In this document: positions 44,116 to 51,979 of the stretch, in pieces
Layout of the letters: each line of letters starts with the position of its first letter
How positions within the stretch are numbered: position 1 is the stretch's first letter
Source of the DNA: Pelobacter sp. UBA6093
Lineage (GTDB): Bacteria > Desulfobacterota > Desulfuromonadia > Desulfuromonadales > Syntrophotaleaceae
DNA length: 64,000 nt
Assembly: GCA_002435955.1 (NCBI GenBank)
Contig: DIWZ01000032.1
Span: 1 to 64,000 of the forward strand
Reading direction: 5' to 3'
Program-made: the position numbers and the translations under genes
Notes under the pieces: model-generated
Database searches by the model: none
What the model was told of the DNA's origin: nothing
The model's input: the letters and a program-made list of their open reading frames with translations, nothing else

Positions 44116-47100
44116 TTAACCAGACTTATCCTCAGCACCAAGTCCATGAGAAACCTGGCAAGAGCCCTTCAGCAGGGGACAATTTCCGCCCAGGCAACCG
44201 TCCTTCTGTCTGCGAGAACTACAGCCGATGCCATCTTTAGCCTGCAACGCCACCGCCAGCAATCCCTCCGAAAGCTGCGCTGCTTTGCGCAACGCCAGCA
44301 CGCTGTCCCTTCGACAGCAACGCGCCGCCTGCAAAGCGCTGATCTTCGCCAGCACCTGTTGAACCACCGTCTGCACCGCCTGGCGGGCAGCGGCTTTCAT
44401 CGGATTGGCTTCCAGCAGCAGGCTGAAAGCCACGCCGACGCCGGTGGCCGCGCCGCACACCCCCCAGTAGGCACAGCTGCCGCCGGCGACTTGCGCCCCG
44501 CGTCGAATGCCGGTCAGCAGCGTCTCGTTTGAGATCTGCAGCCCAAGGTTGCGGCCGGTGGCCAATATCACGCCGGGTACCAGGGCGTGGTATTCCGGTC
44601 CATTGTCGGGGAAGGCCGGGTGTGCGCTAATCGCGTCAAACAGCCTCAGCATGTCCGTTTCCCCGGTGACCAGGCATACCCGTTCGATGACCTGGCGGGC
44701 ATCCTCGGCATGGCAGGTGTCGCACACAAAATGCCCATTGGTACACATGGCACGCGTGGTGCCTGTCCCGCCGCAGAAATGACAATCCTGCTGCCGGTCC
44801 TGATCGAGATACTTCAGGGGCGCACCGCAGACCATGCACCCGGACAGGAACCTGGGTGTGGTCTGAGGCTGCCCCGGCTGCCGGGTCTCAGGCGGTACGC
44901 TGCAGCAGCAACCCTGACCCAGGTCCAGGTTGGTGACGGCGCCCTGCGCATCGAGTTGGAATACACCCTCCCCCATCAGATCGGCCTGTACCCGGCCGAG
45001 AGTGCTGACGGTACCGGGCACCAGCAAGGCACCGTCCGGACCGACCCCTGACAGGGGACCGCGCCACAGCACCCGCACCGTTTCGGGAGATGCCGCCTTG
45101 ATCGCCTGGTAGGTCAGGGAAAAGAAGGGATGTCCTCCCACCACCCGGTAGGGGAAGCGTTTGAGCAGGCGCACCGCGACGAATCCGGATTCTTGAAGAA
45201 TCCCCACCAGGTCGCGTTGTGCCAGCGCCCCACCGATGCATTCGCCGCGCAGAATATCGTCATTACGGATGGCGGCACCCGGCTCCTCTTCACATACCAC
45301 ATCGGAAATAACCAGCCGGCCGCCGGGCCGCAATACCCGCAGGATCTCGGCAAAGGCCCGGCGCTTATCGGGGGACAGGTTCATGACGCAGTTGGACAGC
45401 ACCACGTCCACCGATTGATCATCCAGCGGCAGCTGTTCCAGGTAGCCTTGCCGGAATTCCAGGTTGCGATAACCGAGGTTGGTCGCTACCGCTGCGGCGC
45501 CACGCTGCGCCGCGGCCAGCATCGGTTCGAGCATGTCGACACCAATCGCCTTGCCCCGGGCGCCGACCTGACGGGCGGCGATAAAACATTCCACGCCGCG
45601 CCCCGAACCGAGATCGACTACCGTCTCGCCGGGTTGCAGTGCGGCATCGAGCACCGGACTGCCGCAACCATAACCGCGAAACCGGTATTTTTCCGGAATA
45701 TGCGCGATGAGAGCCTCGTCGTAGCAGACCGGGTTGAGGATTTCCTCGCGATCTTCGGTGGCCGCAGCACGGTAATAGTCCTTGACCGCCGCATGGCTGT
45801 CCTGCCCCGCCAGGGCCAACAGGCAGTTGGCATGCAGCAAAGCCACCGCTCCGTGAGCGCCGCAGCTTTCCAGAATATCCCCCATTTTCAGTCGCAACCC
45901 CGGCTGGCCGCCCTCCTCCTGCAAAGCGCACTGACGCTGAATCAGCCAGCAGGCCAGCTTTTCATACAGGGGCAGGTAGGGATCTCCACCGACATAGCGT
46001 CCGCTGGCCAGATAACTGTGATCGAGGTCGCCGCCCCCCAGCAAAAACCGCCAGGGGGACGCCAGTTCGGCGGCTGTCGCCTGGCGGATCGTCTCCAGCA
46101 CCGGACTGCTACGCCAGGCATTCGCCAGGTCGTGGGTGATATCAGAGGCCAGCTCCGGCACCCCAACCAGAGCAGCAGAGGGATACAGGCGTCCGTCAGT
46201 CCCTACCGCCAGCGATTCCCAGGCATTGTTGGAACCGTCATGGACGGTGCCGGCGGGTGCGAAGATCTGGGTTTTGAGAGCTTGCAGATTATCGATGGTG
46301 ATTCCGTGCCGCACGGCGACTTGTTCGGCCCGCAGCAGATGCGTAAAGATGCGCGCGCTGTCCACGGAGCCGTCGACCCCGCCACGGCCGCGCACAAAAT
46401 ACCACATGAAGTGGACATTTCTACTTCCGTGCTCAGCGGCAAGACCGATAATCCCGGGCATATCGTCCACATTGTCGGCCCTTACGCACATGGACAGGGT
46501 AAAGGGCAGCGCATGGCTGCGCAACCAGCGCAACTGCTCCATCAATCCGTCAAAACTGCCGGCGCCACGCAACCGGTCGTGGCGACCCCGTAGACCGTCG
46601 ACACTGACCTGCAGGTGCAATCGTTCCCGATCCCCCAAAATCCCCGGCAATACACGGCTCAGCAGCATGCCGTTGGTCATGAGCACCAGGCGGCTGTCCG
46701 GCAGCGCCAACAATTCCCGGGCGATCTGCTCGAAACGACGGTGGATCAACGGTTCGCCGCCGGTCAGGGCAAACACCCGACAGCCAAGCGCCGAAGCCTG
46801 CCGCGCCAGCTCGATAATGCGACCGGCATCGAGTTCGGCACCCTCGCGCGGCCCCGAACCGAACATGCAATGCCGACAACTCATGTTGCAGCGATTGGTG
46901 ACATGAAACCACAGTTCCCGTAATGCCTCAGTTTTCAGCACCTGGCCGCGGCCGCGATATCCGGATGCGCTGCCGGTAGGCAGTCGTTGCAAAAATCGCT
47001 GTTCTGAAGGGGTCGACCGAACAGACGTATCACGACGCAAGGCACATAAAAACCGGTCGCCGGAAGCGTTAGGTACAAACCAGGACGGCTGTTCAGGCTG

Positions 47101-47160
47101 CAGATACAGAGGCATGCCCTGCCATTCCAGTCGCTGCCAACGGTGTAGCTCAAATTCCAT
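44116..47160 (-). CDS. Three-domain protein: radical SAM, ArsM-like methyltransferase, DUF5714
   Basis: 1014 residues. Domain 1 (about 80-400) is radical SAM with CNMSCRHC (Cys91, Cys95, Cys98), LTGGEPL and a SPASM-like spacing region. Domain 2 (about 480-650) is a class I methyltransferase with VVDLGSGRGVECFIAA and SNCVMNLSPDKRRAF, the latter like arsenite methyltransferases (ArsM). A CCCS run follows near 745. Domain 3 (about 770-1000) matches DUF5714, with GCMVCGAPL, CHFCGGTG and CTNGHFVCDTCH as likely metal ligands, then GGSCAYWGVCGAATG and a Cys-rich tail. ATG 47160 is used; the longer frame to 47247 adds an unlikely leader. Function unknown: a radical or methylation reaction on a metal, metalloid or cofactor is a guess. 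Neighbours are the degenerate glycohydrolase and TsaA genes. Confidence 0.85.
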   Translation of the reverse strand: MEFELHRWQRLEWQGMPLYLQPEQPSWFVPNASGDRFLCALRRDTSVRSTPSEQRFLQRLPTGSASGYRGRGQVLKTEALRELWFHVTNRCNMSCRHCMFGSGPREGAELDAGRIIELARQASALGCRVFALTGGEPLIHRRFEQIARELLALPDSRLVLMTNGMLLSRVLPGILGDRERLHLQVSVDGLRGRHDRLRGAGSFDGLMEQLRWLRSHALPFTLSMCVRADNVDDMPGIIGLAAEHGSRNVHFMWYFVRGRGGVDGSVDSARIFTHLLRAEQVAVRHGITIDNLQALKTQIFAPAGTVHDGSNNAWESLAVGTDGRLYPSAALVGVPELASDITHDLANAWRSSPVLETIRQATAAELASPWRFLLGGGDLDHSYLASGRYVGGDPYLPLYEKLACWLIQRQCALQEEGGQPGLRLKMGDILESCGAHGAVALLHANCLLALAGQDSHAAVKDYYRAAATEDREEILNPVCYDEALIAHIPEKYRFRGYGCGSPVLDAALQPGETVVDLGSGRGVECFIAARQVGARGKAIGVDMLEPMLAAAQRGAAAVATNLGYRNLEFRQGYLEQLPLDDQSVDVVLSNCVMNLSPDKRRAFAEILRVLRPGGRLVISDVVCEEEPGAAIRNDDILRGECIGGALAQRDLVGILQESGFVAVRLLKRFPYRVVGGHPFFSLTYQAIKAASPETVRVLWRGPLSGVGPDGALLVPGTVSTLGRVQADLMGEGVFQLDAQGAVTNLDLGQGCCCSVPPETRQPGQPQTTPRFLSGCMVCGAPLKYLDQDRQQDCHFCGGTGTTRAMCTNGHFVCDTCHAEDARQVIERVCLVTGETDMLRLFDAISAHPAFPDNGPEYHALVPGVILATGRNLGLQISNETLLTGIRRGAQVAGGSCAYWGVCGAATGVGVAFSLLLEANPMKAAARQAVQTVVQQVLAKISALQAARCCRRDSVLALRKAAQLSEGLLAVALQAKDGIGCSSRRQKDGCLGGNCPLLKGSCQVSHGLGAEDKSG

Positions 47161-47245
47161 GAAGAACCCTTTCGCATAAACAGTTTTATGGTTGTGCACT
47201 TCTCGCAGGAGAAGCTGCTTCAACCAAAAACAAAAATACCCCAAC

Positions 47246-47289
47246 ACCGCAAATCACGTAAAGCCGTAGATTTTTTGTGACGCCATCAA
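47246..47289. repeat. Right-end fragment of the ~125-bp dispersed repeat
   Basis: ACCGCAAATCACG...ATTTTTTGTGACGCCATCAATC matches the right end of the copies at 9255-9380 and 16861-16988. It lies in the gap between the glycohydrolase homologue and the three-domain gene. Confidence 0.6.
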
Positions 47290-47319
47290 TCATATGCAGG
47301 AGGACAAATTACAGAGCAA

Positions 47320-48447
47320 TTACCATCCCGGGTATTTCTCCAGCCAGTTGCCACTCGGCTCAAAGCCGACAAACAGGTCATCGGATATCTCGGAGATGAG
47401 GTCGTGTAACTCCAACCGCTGCAACCAGCTCACAGGTATGGTCCCGCGCCCAAGCCAGGCACCAAGCAACTGGCCGGCCAAGGCGCTGCGTCCTGCGCTG
47501 GGGCCGCCCAGGTTGACCGCCGCCAGCACCCCGCGGGAAAAATCTCCGTGTGCGTCCAGGGCGCAGCGAATGGCCTGAGCCAGGATCTGTGACGCCGACA
47601 TGCACTTCGCGCTGCCGGGCGATTCGCAATCGTGCACGCCTATCAACGCATCCTCCAGACGATTGCGGCACGGTTCGTGGCGTGGATATTGCCCCAGGAC
47701 GACCAGGGTATTCTGCACGGCATCATAAAGTTCATCTCCCCGGATCAGCCTGAAAACGAGCAGAGCCTGACAGGCAGCGGCCAGGAAAGCATCGGGATGT
47801 CCATGGGTAAGGGCGGCTAACTGGCAGCCAAGAGCGAACACCGTCTGGTCTATGGTTGCCGGGTCGAGACGCCTGAAAATACTTTCCGAACAAAAAAACA
47901 GGCCCAAAGGTGCCATGCGAACGGCAGCTCCGCACCCACGACTGTCATTGATGGGCAATTCCGGCTGCCCCAGCCGACCGTTGGTCAAAGCCTCGAGACA
48001 GCACGCTTCGGCATGGCGTTCCTGATAGAGTTCGGGCGCCTGTATCAGGTGACCGCCGCCCAAACCGTTGTACTGGCTCGCGTCGCACAGGCCATCCTGA
48101 GTAGCCAGCCAGCGTTGATAGGCATTGTACACAGGCGGCACGATCGACAGCGGCAGCGTGAGCTCTTCGGCCTTGACCTTGGCCCGCAGCACGCCCTCGG
48201 CGGTAAAAAGAACCAGTTGGGTATGCGCGGTAAAAGCACCCTCGCGCCCAAATACCTTCGCATAATCACGCAGACCGTCCGGCCCGAAATGCTCATGGAT
48301 ATCATTCTGGCTCATACCTTGGGCGGCCGCCCCGAGAGCGTCGGCAACAGCTCCTCCCAAAAGGCACCCACTGTAGTGGTCAGGCACACACCGCAGATGA
48401 CTGTTCCTGGCCAACGGATTTTCGCTTTTTCGACCTTTTGCCTTCAT
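47320..48447 (-). CDS. ADP-ribosylglycohydrolase homologue lacking metal-binding motifs
   Basis: 375 residues of the ADP-ribosylglycohydrolase (DraG) fold: SGCLLGGAVADALGAAAQ at the start (active members have GxxxGDAxG). Where active enzymes have TDDT, this protein has TAHT (about 73-76); where they have GGDADT near the C-terminus, it has GGPSAGRSALAG. These positions bind the two Mg/Mn ions needed for catalysis, so the protein is probably not a hydrolase and may bind ADP-ribosylated protein or sense a ligand. Length and the rest of the fold are intact, so it is not decayed. A canonical draG lies 2 kb away on the other strand. Confidence 0.85.
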   Translation of the reverse strand: MKAKGRKSENPLARNSHLRCVPDHYSGCLLGGAVADALGAAAQGMSQNDIHEHFGPDGLRDYAKVFGREGAFTAHTQLVLFTAEGVLRAKVKAEELTLPLSIVPPVYNAYQRWLATQDGLCDASQYNGLGGGHLIQAPELYQERHAEACCLEALTNGRLGQPELPINDSRGCGAAVRMAPLGLFFCSESIFRRLDPATIDQTVFALGCQLAALTHGHPDAFLAAACQALLVFRLIRGDELYDAVQNTLVVLGQYPRHEPCRNRLEDALIGVHDCESPGSAKCMSASQILAQAIRCALDAHGDFSRGVLAAVNLGGPSAGRSALAGQLLGAWLGRGTIPVSWLQRLELHDLISEISDDLFVGFEPSGNWLEKYPGW

Positions 48448-48570
48448 GCGCGACCTCCGCTTTGTATTTTCGTATCAATGGATAGACAACCTGAGTTTAG
48501 CATATCAAAGTCCGGCCCTGCAGCGCCTGCTTTAAAGGAATCAAAAGCATCTCCAGGGAACATTCATAAT

Positions 48571-48586
48571 GGGCACCGATCATGCA
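48571..48586 (+). promoter_or_regulatory. Sigma54-like promoter for the ANTAR-draT-draG operon
   Basis: GGGCAC-CGATCA-TGCA has the invariant GG (48572-48573) and GC (48584-48585) exactly 10 bases apart, as sigma54 promoters require. The -24 box lacks the consensus T and the -12 box reads ATGCA rather than TTGCA. It is 59 bases from the ANTAR start codon. Confidence 0.6.
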
Positions 48587-48644
48587 AAAGAAAGGGGTGA
48601 TTGATGGATCCATATCACCATTATCCCCCTTGGAGGTTTACTCC

Positions 48645-49208
48645 GTGCAAAGCGTTCTGGTCGTTGACGACAAACCCGAGATTCGCCGCCGTATTGCAGA
48701 AGCGCTGTTAAAATATGGGTTTACCGATATTCTGGAAGCGGAAAATGGGCAGCAGGCCATCGACATGACCCTGGCGCATAAACCGCTGCTGATCATCATG
48801 GACTACATTATGCCGATTATGGATGGCATCACGGCTGCTGAAAAAATCAGCAAAACATGCCCGACGCCCATTGTATTGCTGACGACCCGTGCAGACCACG
48901 AGACCATCGAAAAAGCTCGTCTGGCCGGAATCAGCAACTATGTGGTGGAACCATACCGTGAAGACCAACTGTTCCCCGCGGTGGACCTGGCGATTCATCA
49001 TTTCATTGAAGTCACCAGCCTGCGCCAGGAAGTGGCTAAACTCAAAGACACCCTTGAGTCGCGTAAGCTTATCGAAAAAGCCAAAGGTGCGCTTATGAAG
49101 CAAGGCATGTCCGAACAGGACGCCTACCGCAAAATCCAGCGCATGGCCATGAACAAGCGAAAAACCCTCAAAGAGGTGGCGGAAGCCATCCTGTTGACCA
49201 TGGAGTGA
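48645..49208 (+). CDS. ANTAR-domain response regulator (AmiR/NasT family), likely antiterminator
   Basis: 187 residues. Receiver domain (about 1-125) with VLVVDDKPEIR, phospho-acceptor Asp in LLIIMDYIMPIMDG and conserved T/K region; then a helical linker and a C-terminal ANTAR RNA-binding domain (KAKGALMKQGMSEQDAYRKIQRMAMNKRKTLKEVAEAI). ANTAR proteins bind paired hexaloop hairpins and stop terminator formation. The GTG at 48645 has GGAGG at 8 bases, better than the ATG at 48582. It resembles GnfR of Geobacter, which controls nif genes. Its stop overlaps the draT start. No sensor kinase is adjacent. Confidence 0.92.
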   Translation: MQSVLVVDDKPEIRRRIAEALLKYGFTDILEAENGQQAIDMTLAHKPLLIIMDYIMPIMDGITAAEKISKTCPTPIVLLTTRADHETIEKARLAGISNYVVEPYREDQLFPAVDLAIHHFIEVTSLRQEVAKLKDTLESRKLIEKAKGALMKQGMSEQDAYRKIQRMAMNKRKTLKEVAEAILLTME

Positions 49209-50017
49209 ACCGCCACGTGCAATCATGCTGTACAAACTACTGTTCCCAGCCGCCCTGGGCCATAGCCTCGCGCCATTTCAATCGTCATCCCAAGCCTTTG
49301 GAATTGCAGGGGGTGCGTCGCAGCCATCGCAGTTTTTTCGAACGGTTGGAAGCAGAGGCAGACCCCGAGCGCCGTACAGCCACTTTTCATGACTACATGG
49401 ATGTCACCTTCCAATTGCACCAATGGGATCAGCAAACCACCGCAAGTGGTCGAAAAAGCCTTAAAAACAGTTACCTGCGCTTTCTTCGAGGCTGGATGTT
49501 CGACTCCAACGGCCGCGAGGGCGCGGTGCTCAAGGGCTGGGTGGAAAGCCGCTTCGGTCTCACCCCTACCTATCATGGTCAGCCCATCGCCAACATCCAT
49601 TCAAAGGCCTACCAAGGATATCTCATCGACCGCATGCGCGGCAGCGCCCGCACCAGCGCCATTCAGGCCCAGTTTGACCTGTTGTTCGAATTCGCCCAGT
49701 ATGAGTTGCAGCGCCGCTTTCCGGGACAAACCCACTTTGACCTGTTCAGGGGTATTTACGATTTTGACGAGCACCCACTGCTGGAGCAGACAGACCCGCA
49801 TCACTGCGTGGTGCGCCTCAATAATCTCAACTCCTTTACCAGCGATTTCGAACGCGCCTGGGAATTCGGCTCAAAAGTACTGGCGGTAAAGGTGCCGGCC
49901 AGCAAAATTCTGTTTTTCAACGGACTGTTTTCTTCCGCCTTGCTGCGCGGAGAAGAGGAAAACCTGGTGATCGGCGGCGAATACGAAGTTGAAATAGTGA
50001 CGGGAGGCTTTCGATGA
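49205..50017 (+). CDS. draT: NAD(+)--dinitrogen-reductase ADP-D-ribosyltransferase
   Basis: 270 residues matching DraT: FHDYMDVTFQLHQWDQQTT, NSYLRFLRGWMFDSNGREGAVLKGWVESRFGL, RMRGSARTSAIQAQFDLLFEFAQYELQ and HHCVVRLNNLNSFTSDFERAWEFGSKV. DraT attaches ADP-ribose from NAD to one arginine of NifH and switches nitrogenase off when ammonium appears or energy falls. The target arginine is present here (Arg103 of the NifH at 56906). The GTG start overlaps the ANTAR stop (GTGA), and its own stop overlaps the draG start, so the three are likely translated together. Confidence 0.95.
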   Translation: MNRHVQSCCTNYCSQPPWAIASRHFNRHPKPLELQGVRRSHRSFFERLEAEADPERRTATFHDYMDVTFQLHQWDQQTTASGRKSLKNSYLRFLRGWMFDSNGREGAVLKGWVESRFGLTPTYHGQPIANIHSKAYQGYLIDRMRGSARTSAIQAQFDLLFEFAQYELQRRFPGQTHFDLFRGIYDFDEHPLLEQTDPHHCVVRLNNLNSFTSDFERAWEFGSKVLAVKVPASKILFFNGLFSSALLRGEEENLVIGGEYEVEIVTGGFR

Positions 50018-50931
50018 GCTCTTCCTTCCCCTTGTTGGAAGATCTCATCCGCCGCGCGCAGGCGGCATTTTTGGGCTTGGCGATCGGCGACGCCCTTGGT
50101 GCCACCACCGAATTTCTCACCCCTTCGGAGATCCGCTTCCGTCACAAAATCCATCGACGCATGATCGGCGGCGGCTGGCTCAACCTCAAACCGGGCAAGG
50201 TCACCGACGATACGGAGATGAGCCTCTGCATCGCCCGTGCCATCGACGAGGCCGGTGGCTGGAACCTGCGCGACATCGCCGAACATTTCGCTGGCTGGCT
50301 GCGCAGCAAACCGATTGACGTCGGCGCCACCTGTCGACGCGGCATCAGCGATTTCATCGTGAAGGGGCAGTTGGAAAAGCCCTATAGTGACTGGGATGCC
50401 GGCAACGGCGCCGCCATGCGCATGTTACCCGTGGCACTTTTTACCCTTGGCGATGAAGACTTGCTCGAACGATACACCCTGGAACAAGCGCACCTGACGC
50501 ATAACCATCATCTCTCCGACGCAGGCTGCCTGGCCGTCGGCAAACTGGTGCATCAAGCTTTGCTCGGCGTCAAACTTCCGCAACTGCACACCATCGTCCG
50601 GGATCTCGGCAGTCAACAGCCAAAATTCCGCTGCAACCATTATCGAGGCGAAGCCTCGGCATATGTGGTGGAAACCCTGCAGACGGTTTTTCACTACTTT
50701 TTCAGTACCGGCAATTTTGAGGAATGCCTCATCGGAGTGGTCAATCAGGGCGGTGATGCCGACACCACCGGCGCCATCGCCGGCATGATCGCCGGTGCCT
50801 TTTACGCCGGCGAACCGATGCCCAGACAATGGCTGAAAAAACTCGACCCCACGATTAAAGCCGAAGGGATGATCCTGGCGGAGCGCCTGGTACGGTTGTC
50901 GCCGCTGGGGAGGAAACTGCTGGAGTGCTGA
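50014..50931 (+). CDS. draG: ADP-ribosyl-[dinitrogen reductase] hydrolase
   Basis: 305 residues with an intact active site: GLAIGDALGATTEF, VTDDTEMSL (Thr64-Asp65-Asp66) and NQGGDADTTGAIAG (Asp248, Asp250, Thr251), which bind the two divalent metals. DraG removes the ADP-ribose from NifH and reactivates it. The start overlaps draT (ATGA). In many diazotrophs DraG is held at the membrane by GlnK-AmtB; neither is in the window. The end of the gene runs into a 9-bp tandem repeat. Confidence 0.95.
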   Translation: MSSSFPLLEDLIRRAQAAFLGLAIGDALGATTEFLTPSEIRFRHKIHRRMIGGGWLNLKPGKVTDDTEMSLCIARAIDEAGGWNLRDIAEHFAGWLRSKPIDVGATCRRGISDFIVKGQLEKPYSDWDAGNGAAMRMLPVALFTLGDEDLLERYTLEQAHLTHNHHLSDAGCLAVGKLVHQALLGVKLPQLHTIVRDLGSQQPKFRCNHYRGEASAYVVETLQTVFHYFFSTGNFEECLIGVVNQGGDADTTGAIAGMIAGAFYAGEPMPRQWLKKLDPTIKAEGMILAERLVRLSPLGRKLLEC

Positions 50932-50957
50932 GTGCTGAGTGCTGAGTGCTGAGTGCG
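50924..50957. repeat. Short tandem repeat (GTGCTGAGT)n
   Basis: About four units of GTGCTGAGT begin within the last codons of draG and extend past its stop. The same unit recurs at 53189-53216; a different unit ACTGACA repeats at 56481-56510. Each lies just after a stop codon or at a gene border. Confidence 0.75.
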
Positions 50958-51195
50958 ATTTGCTTCACGCCATCTCCATTGCCTGTCCCCATCCCCCTGC
51001 ACTCTCCCCACCTGGCCTGAAATGGGCAGGACAAAATCATACCTTGCCACTTTTTTGTTATACTTTCACAAACACCGCAACCATAAAACATTCCTAATTT
51101 TATTGAAAAATCCCGCAAATACATCAATATAGACAGCATTACTCCATTACCGAAAAGGTATCCCCTGTCATTCCAGTATTCATTTAGTTTATAAT
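50958..51195. other. A/T-rich intergenic region
   Basis: Between draG and the polyamine regulator. The left part is G/C-rich, the right part (from about 51030) is markedly A/T-rich. No gene seen. Confidence 0.4.
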
Positions 51196-51238
51196 ACCTA
51201 AACTTAGGTGTTGACAAAAAGACCAAAAGCCCTATTAT
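51196..51238 (+). promoter_or_regulatory. Sigma70-type promoter with overlapping operator-like palindrome for the XRE-cupin gene
   Basis: -35 TTGACA (51211-51216) and -10 TATTAT (51233-51238) are separated by 16 bases. Directly upstream lies the inverted repeat ACCTAA-AC-TTAGGT (51196-51209), a plausible binding site for the XRE repressor itself. Confidence 0.6.
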
Positions 51239-51257
51239 CAGCGCCTGATTTTACCCT

Positions 51258-51276
51258 GGGAGGCTGTCGGGCTACC
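51258..51276. repeat. Left-end fragment of the terminal-inverted-repeat element
   Basis: GGGAGGCTGTCGGGCTACC matches the left end of 41280-41444 with two changes. It lies between the promoter above and the start codon of the XRE-cupin gene, so it is part of the mRNA leader. Confidence 0.6.
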
Positions 51277-51297
51277 CTCTTTACCATGGAGTGCGGT

Positions 51298-51852
51298 TTG
51301 AACATCGGAGAAAAACTCAAGCGACTCAGGATGATCAATTCGCTCACCCAGGAGGAACTCGGCAACCGTGCCGATCTGACCAAGGGGTATATTTCCCAGC
51401 TGGAAAACGATGCGGCTTGCCCCTCCATCGCTACGCTCAAGGACATTCTTGACGTCTTCGGAGTGAGCATGCAGGAATTCTTCACTGACCCGGTCGATAC
51501 CGAGGTGGTGTTCGGCGCCAAAGCCCGCGTCCAGCCCACCAACGATGGAGATGCGGTCAAGGTGGAACTGCTGGTGCCCGGCGCCCAGAACCGTGAGATG
51601 GATCCGGCCCTGGTCACCCTCGAACCGGGTGCAGAAATGGAAGAGCAGGACTTTCACGAAGGTGAGGAGTTCGGCTATGTGCTGCTCGGCCGCATTCAGG
51701 TTTGCCTGGATGACAAAGTATATACGGTGAAAAAGGACGAATGTTTTTTCTTCACCTCGGACCGGCGGCACAGGGTCAGGAACATTGGTAAAGGCCCGGC
51801 CAGAATTTTATGGGTAGTAACCCCGCCCACCTTCGATTACAGGGGCAAATAA
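51298..51852 (+). CDS. XRE-family regulator with cupin domain, upstream of polyamine genes
   Basis: 184 residues. Helix-turn-helix (about 1-65: NIGEKLKRLRMINSLTQEELGNRADLTKGYISQLEN) and a C-terminal cupin (about 105-180: HEGEEFGYVLLGRIQVCLDDKVY, RRHRVRN) as in PuuR-type regulators that sense polyamines or their precursors. The start is likely TTG at 51298, with GGAG 6 bases upstream and the family's usual N-terminus; ATG 51286 is in frame but lacks a ribosome binding site. Its neighbours are carboxynorspermidine genes, so it probably controls polyamine synthesis. Confidence 0.87.
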   Translation: MNIGEKLKRLRMINSLTQEELGNRADLTKGYISQLENDAACPSIATLKDILDVFGVSMQEFFTDPVDTEVVFGAKARVQPTNDGDAVKVELLVPGAQNREMDPALVTLEPGAEMEEQDFHEGEEFGYVLLGRIQVCLDDKVYTVKKDECFFFTSDRRHRVRNIGKGPARILWVVTPPTFDYRGK

Positions 51853-51979
51853 GAGAAACCAGGGGCCAGGGTTCAAGCCCCCGACTTAAAAATCAATTTC
51901 CGGAAACTTCCTGAGTGCTGTATGGGTCCGGTAAATGATCTTCAGACTTCAGGCTATTAACCTAAAAAGGATTATAACC

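Noticed and set aside
45130..46593. Long plus-strand open frame opposite the three-domain radical SAM gene
   Set aside because: The minus-strand translation shows clear radical SAM and methyltransferase motifs; the opposite frame shows none.
50924..50957. CRISPR array
   Set aside because: The unit is 9 bases with no spacers; it is a simple tandem repeat. No other candidate array was seen in the window.
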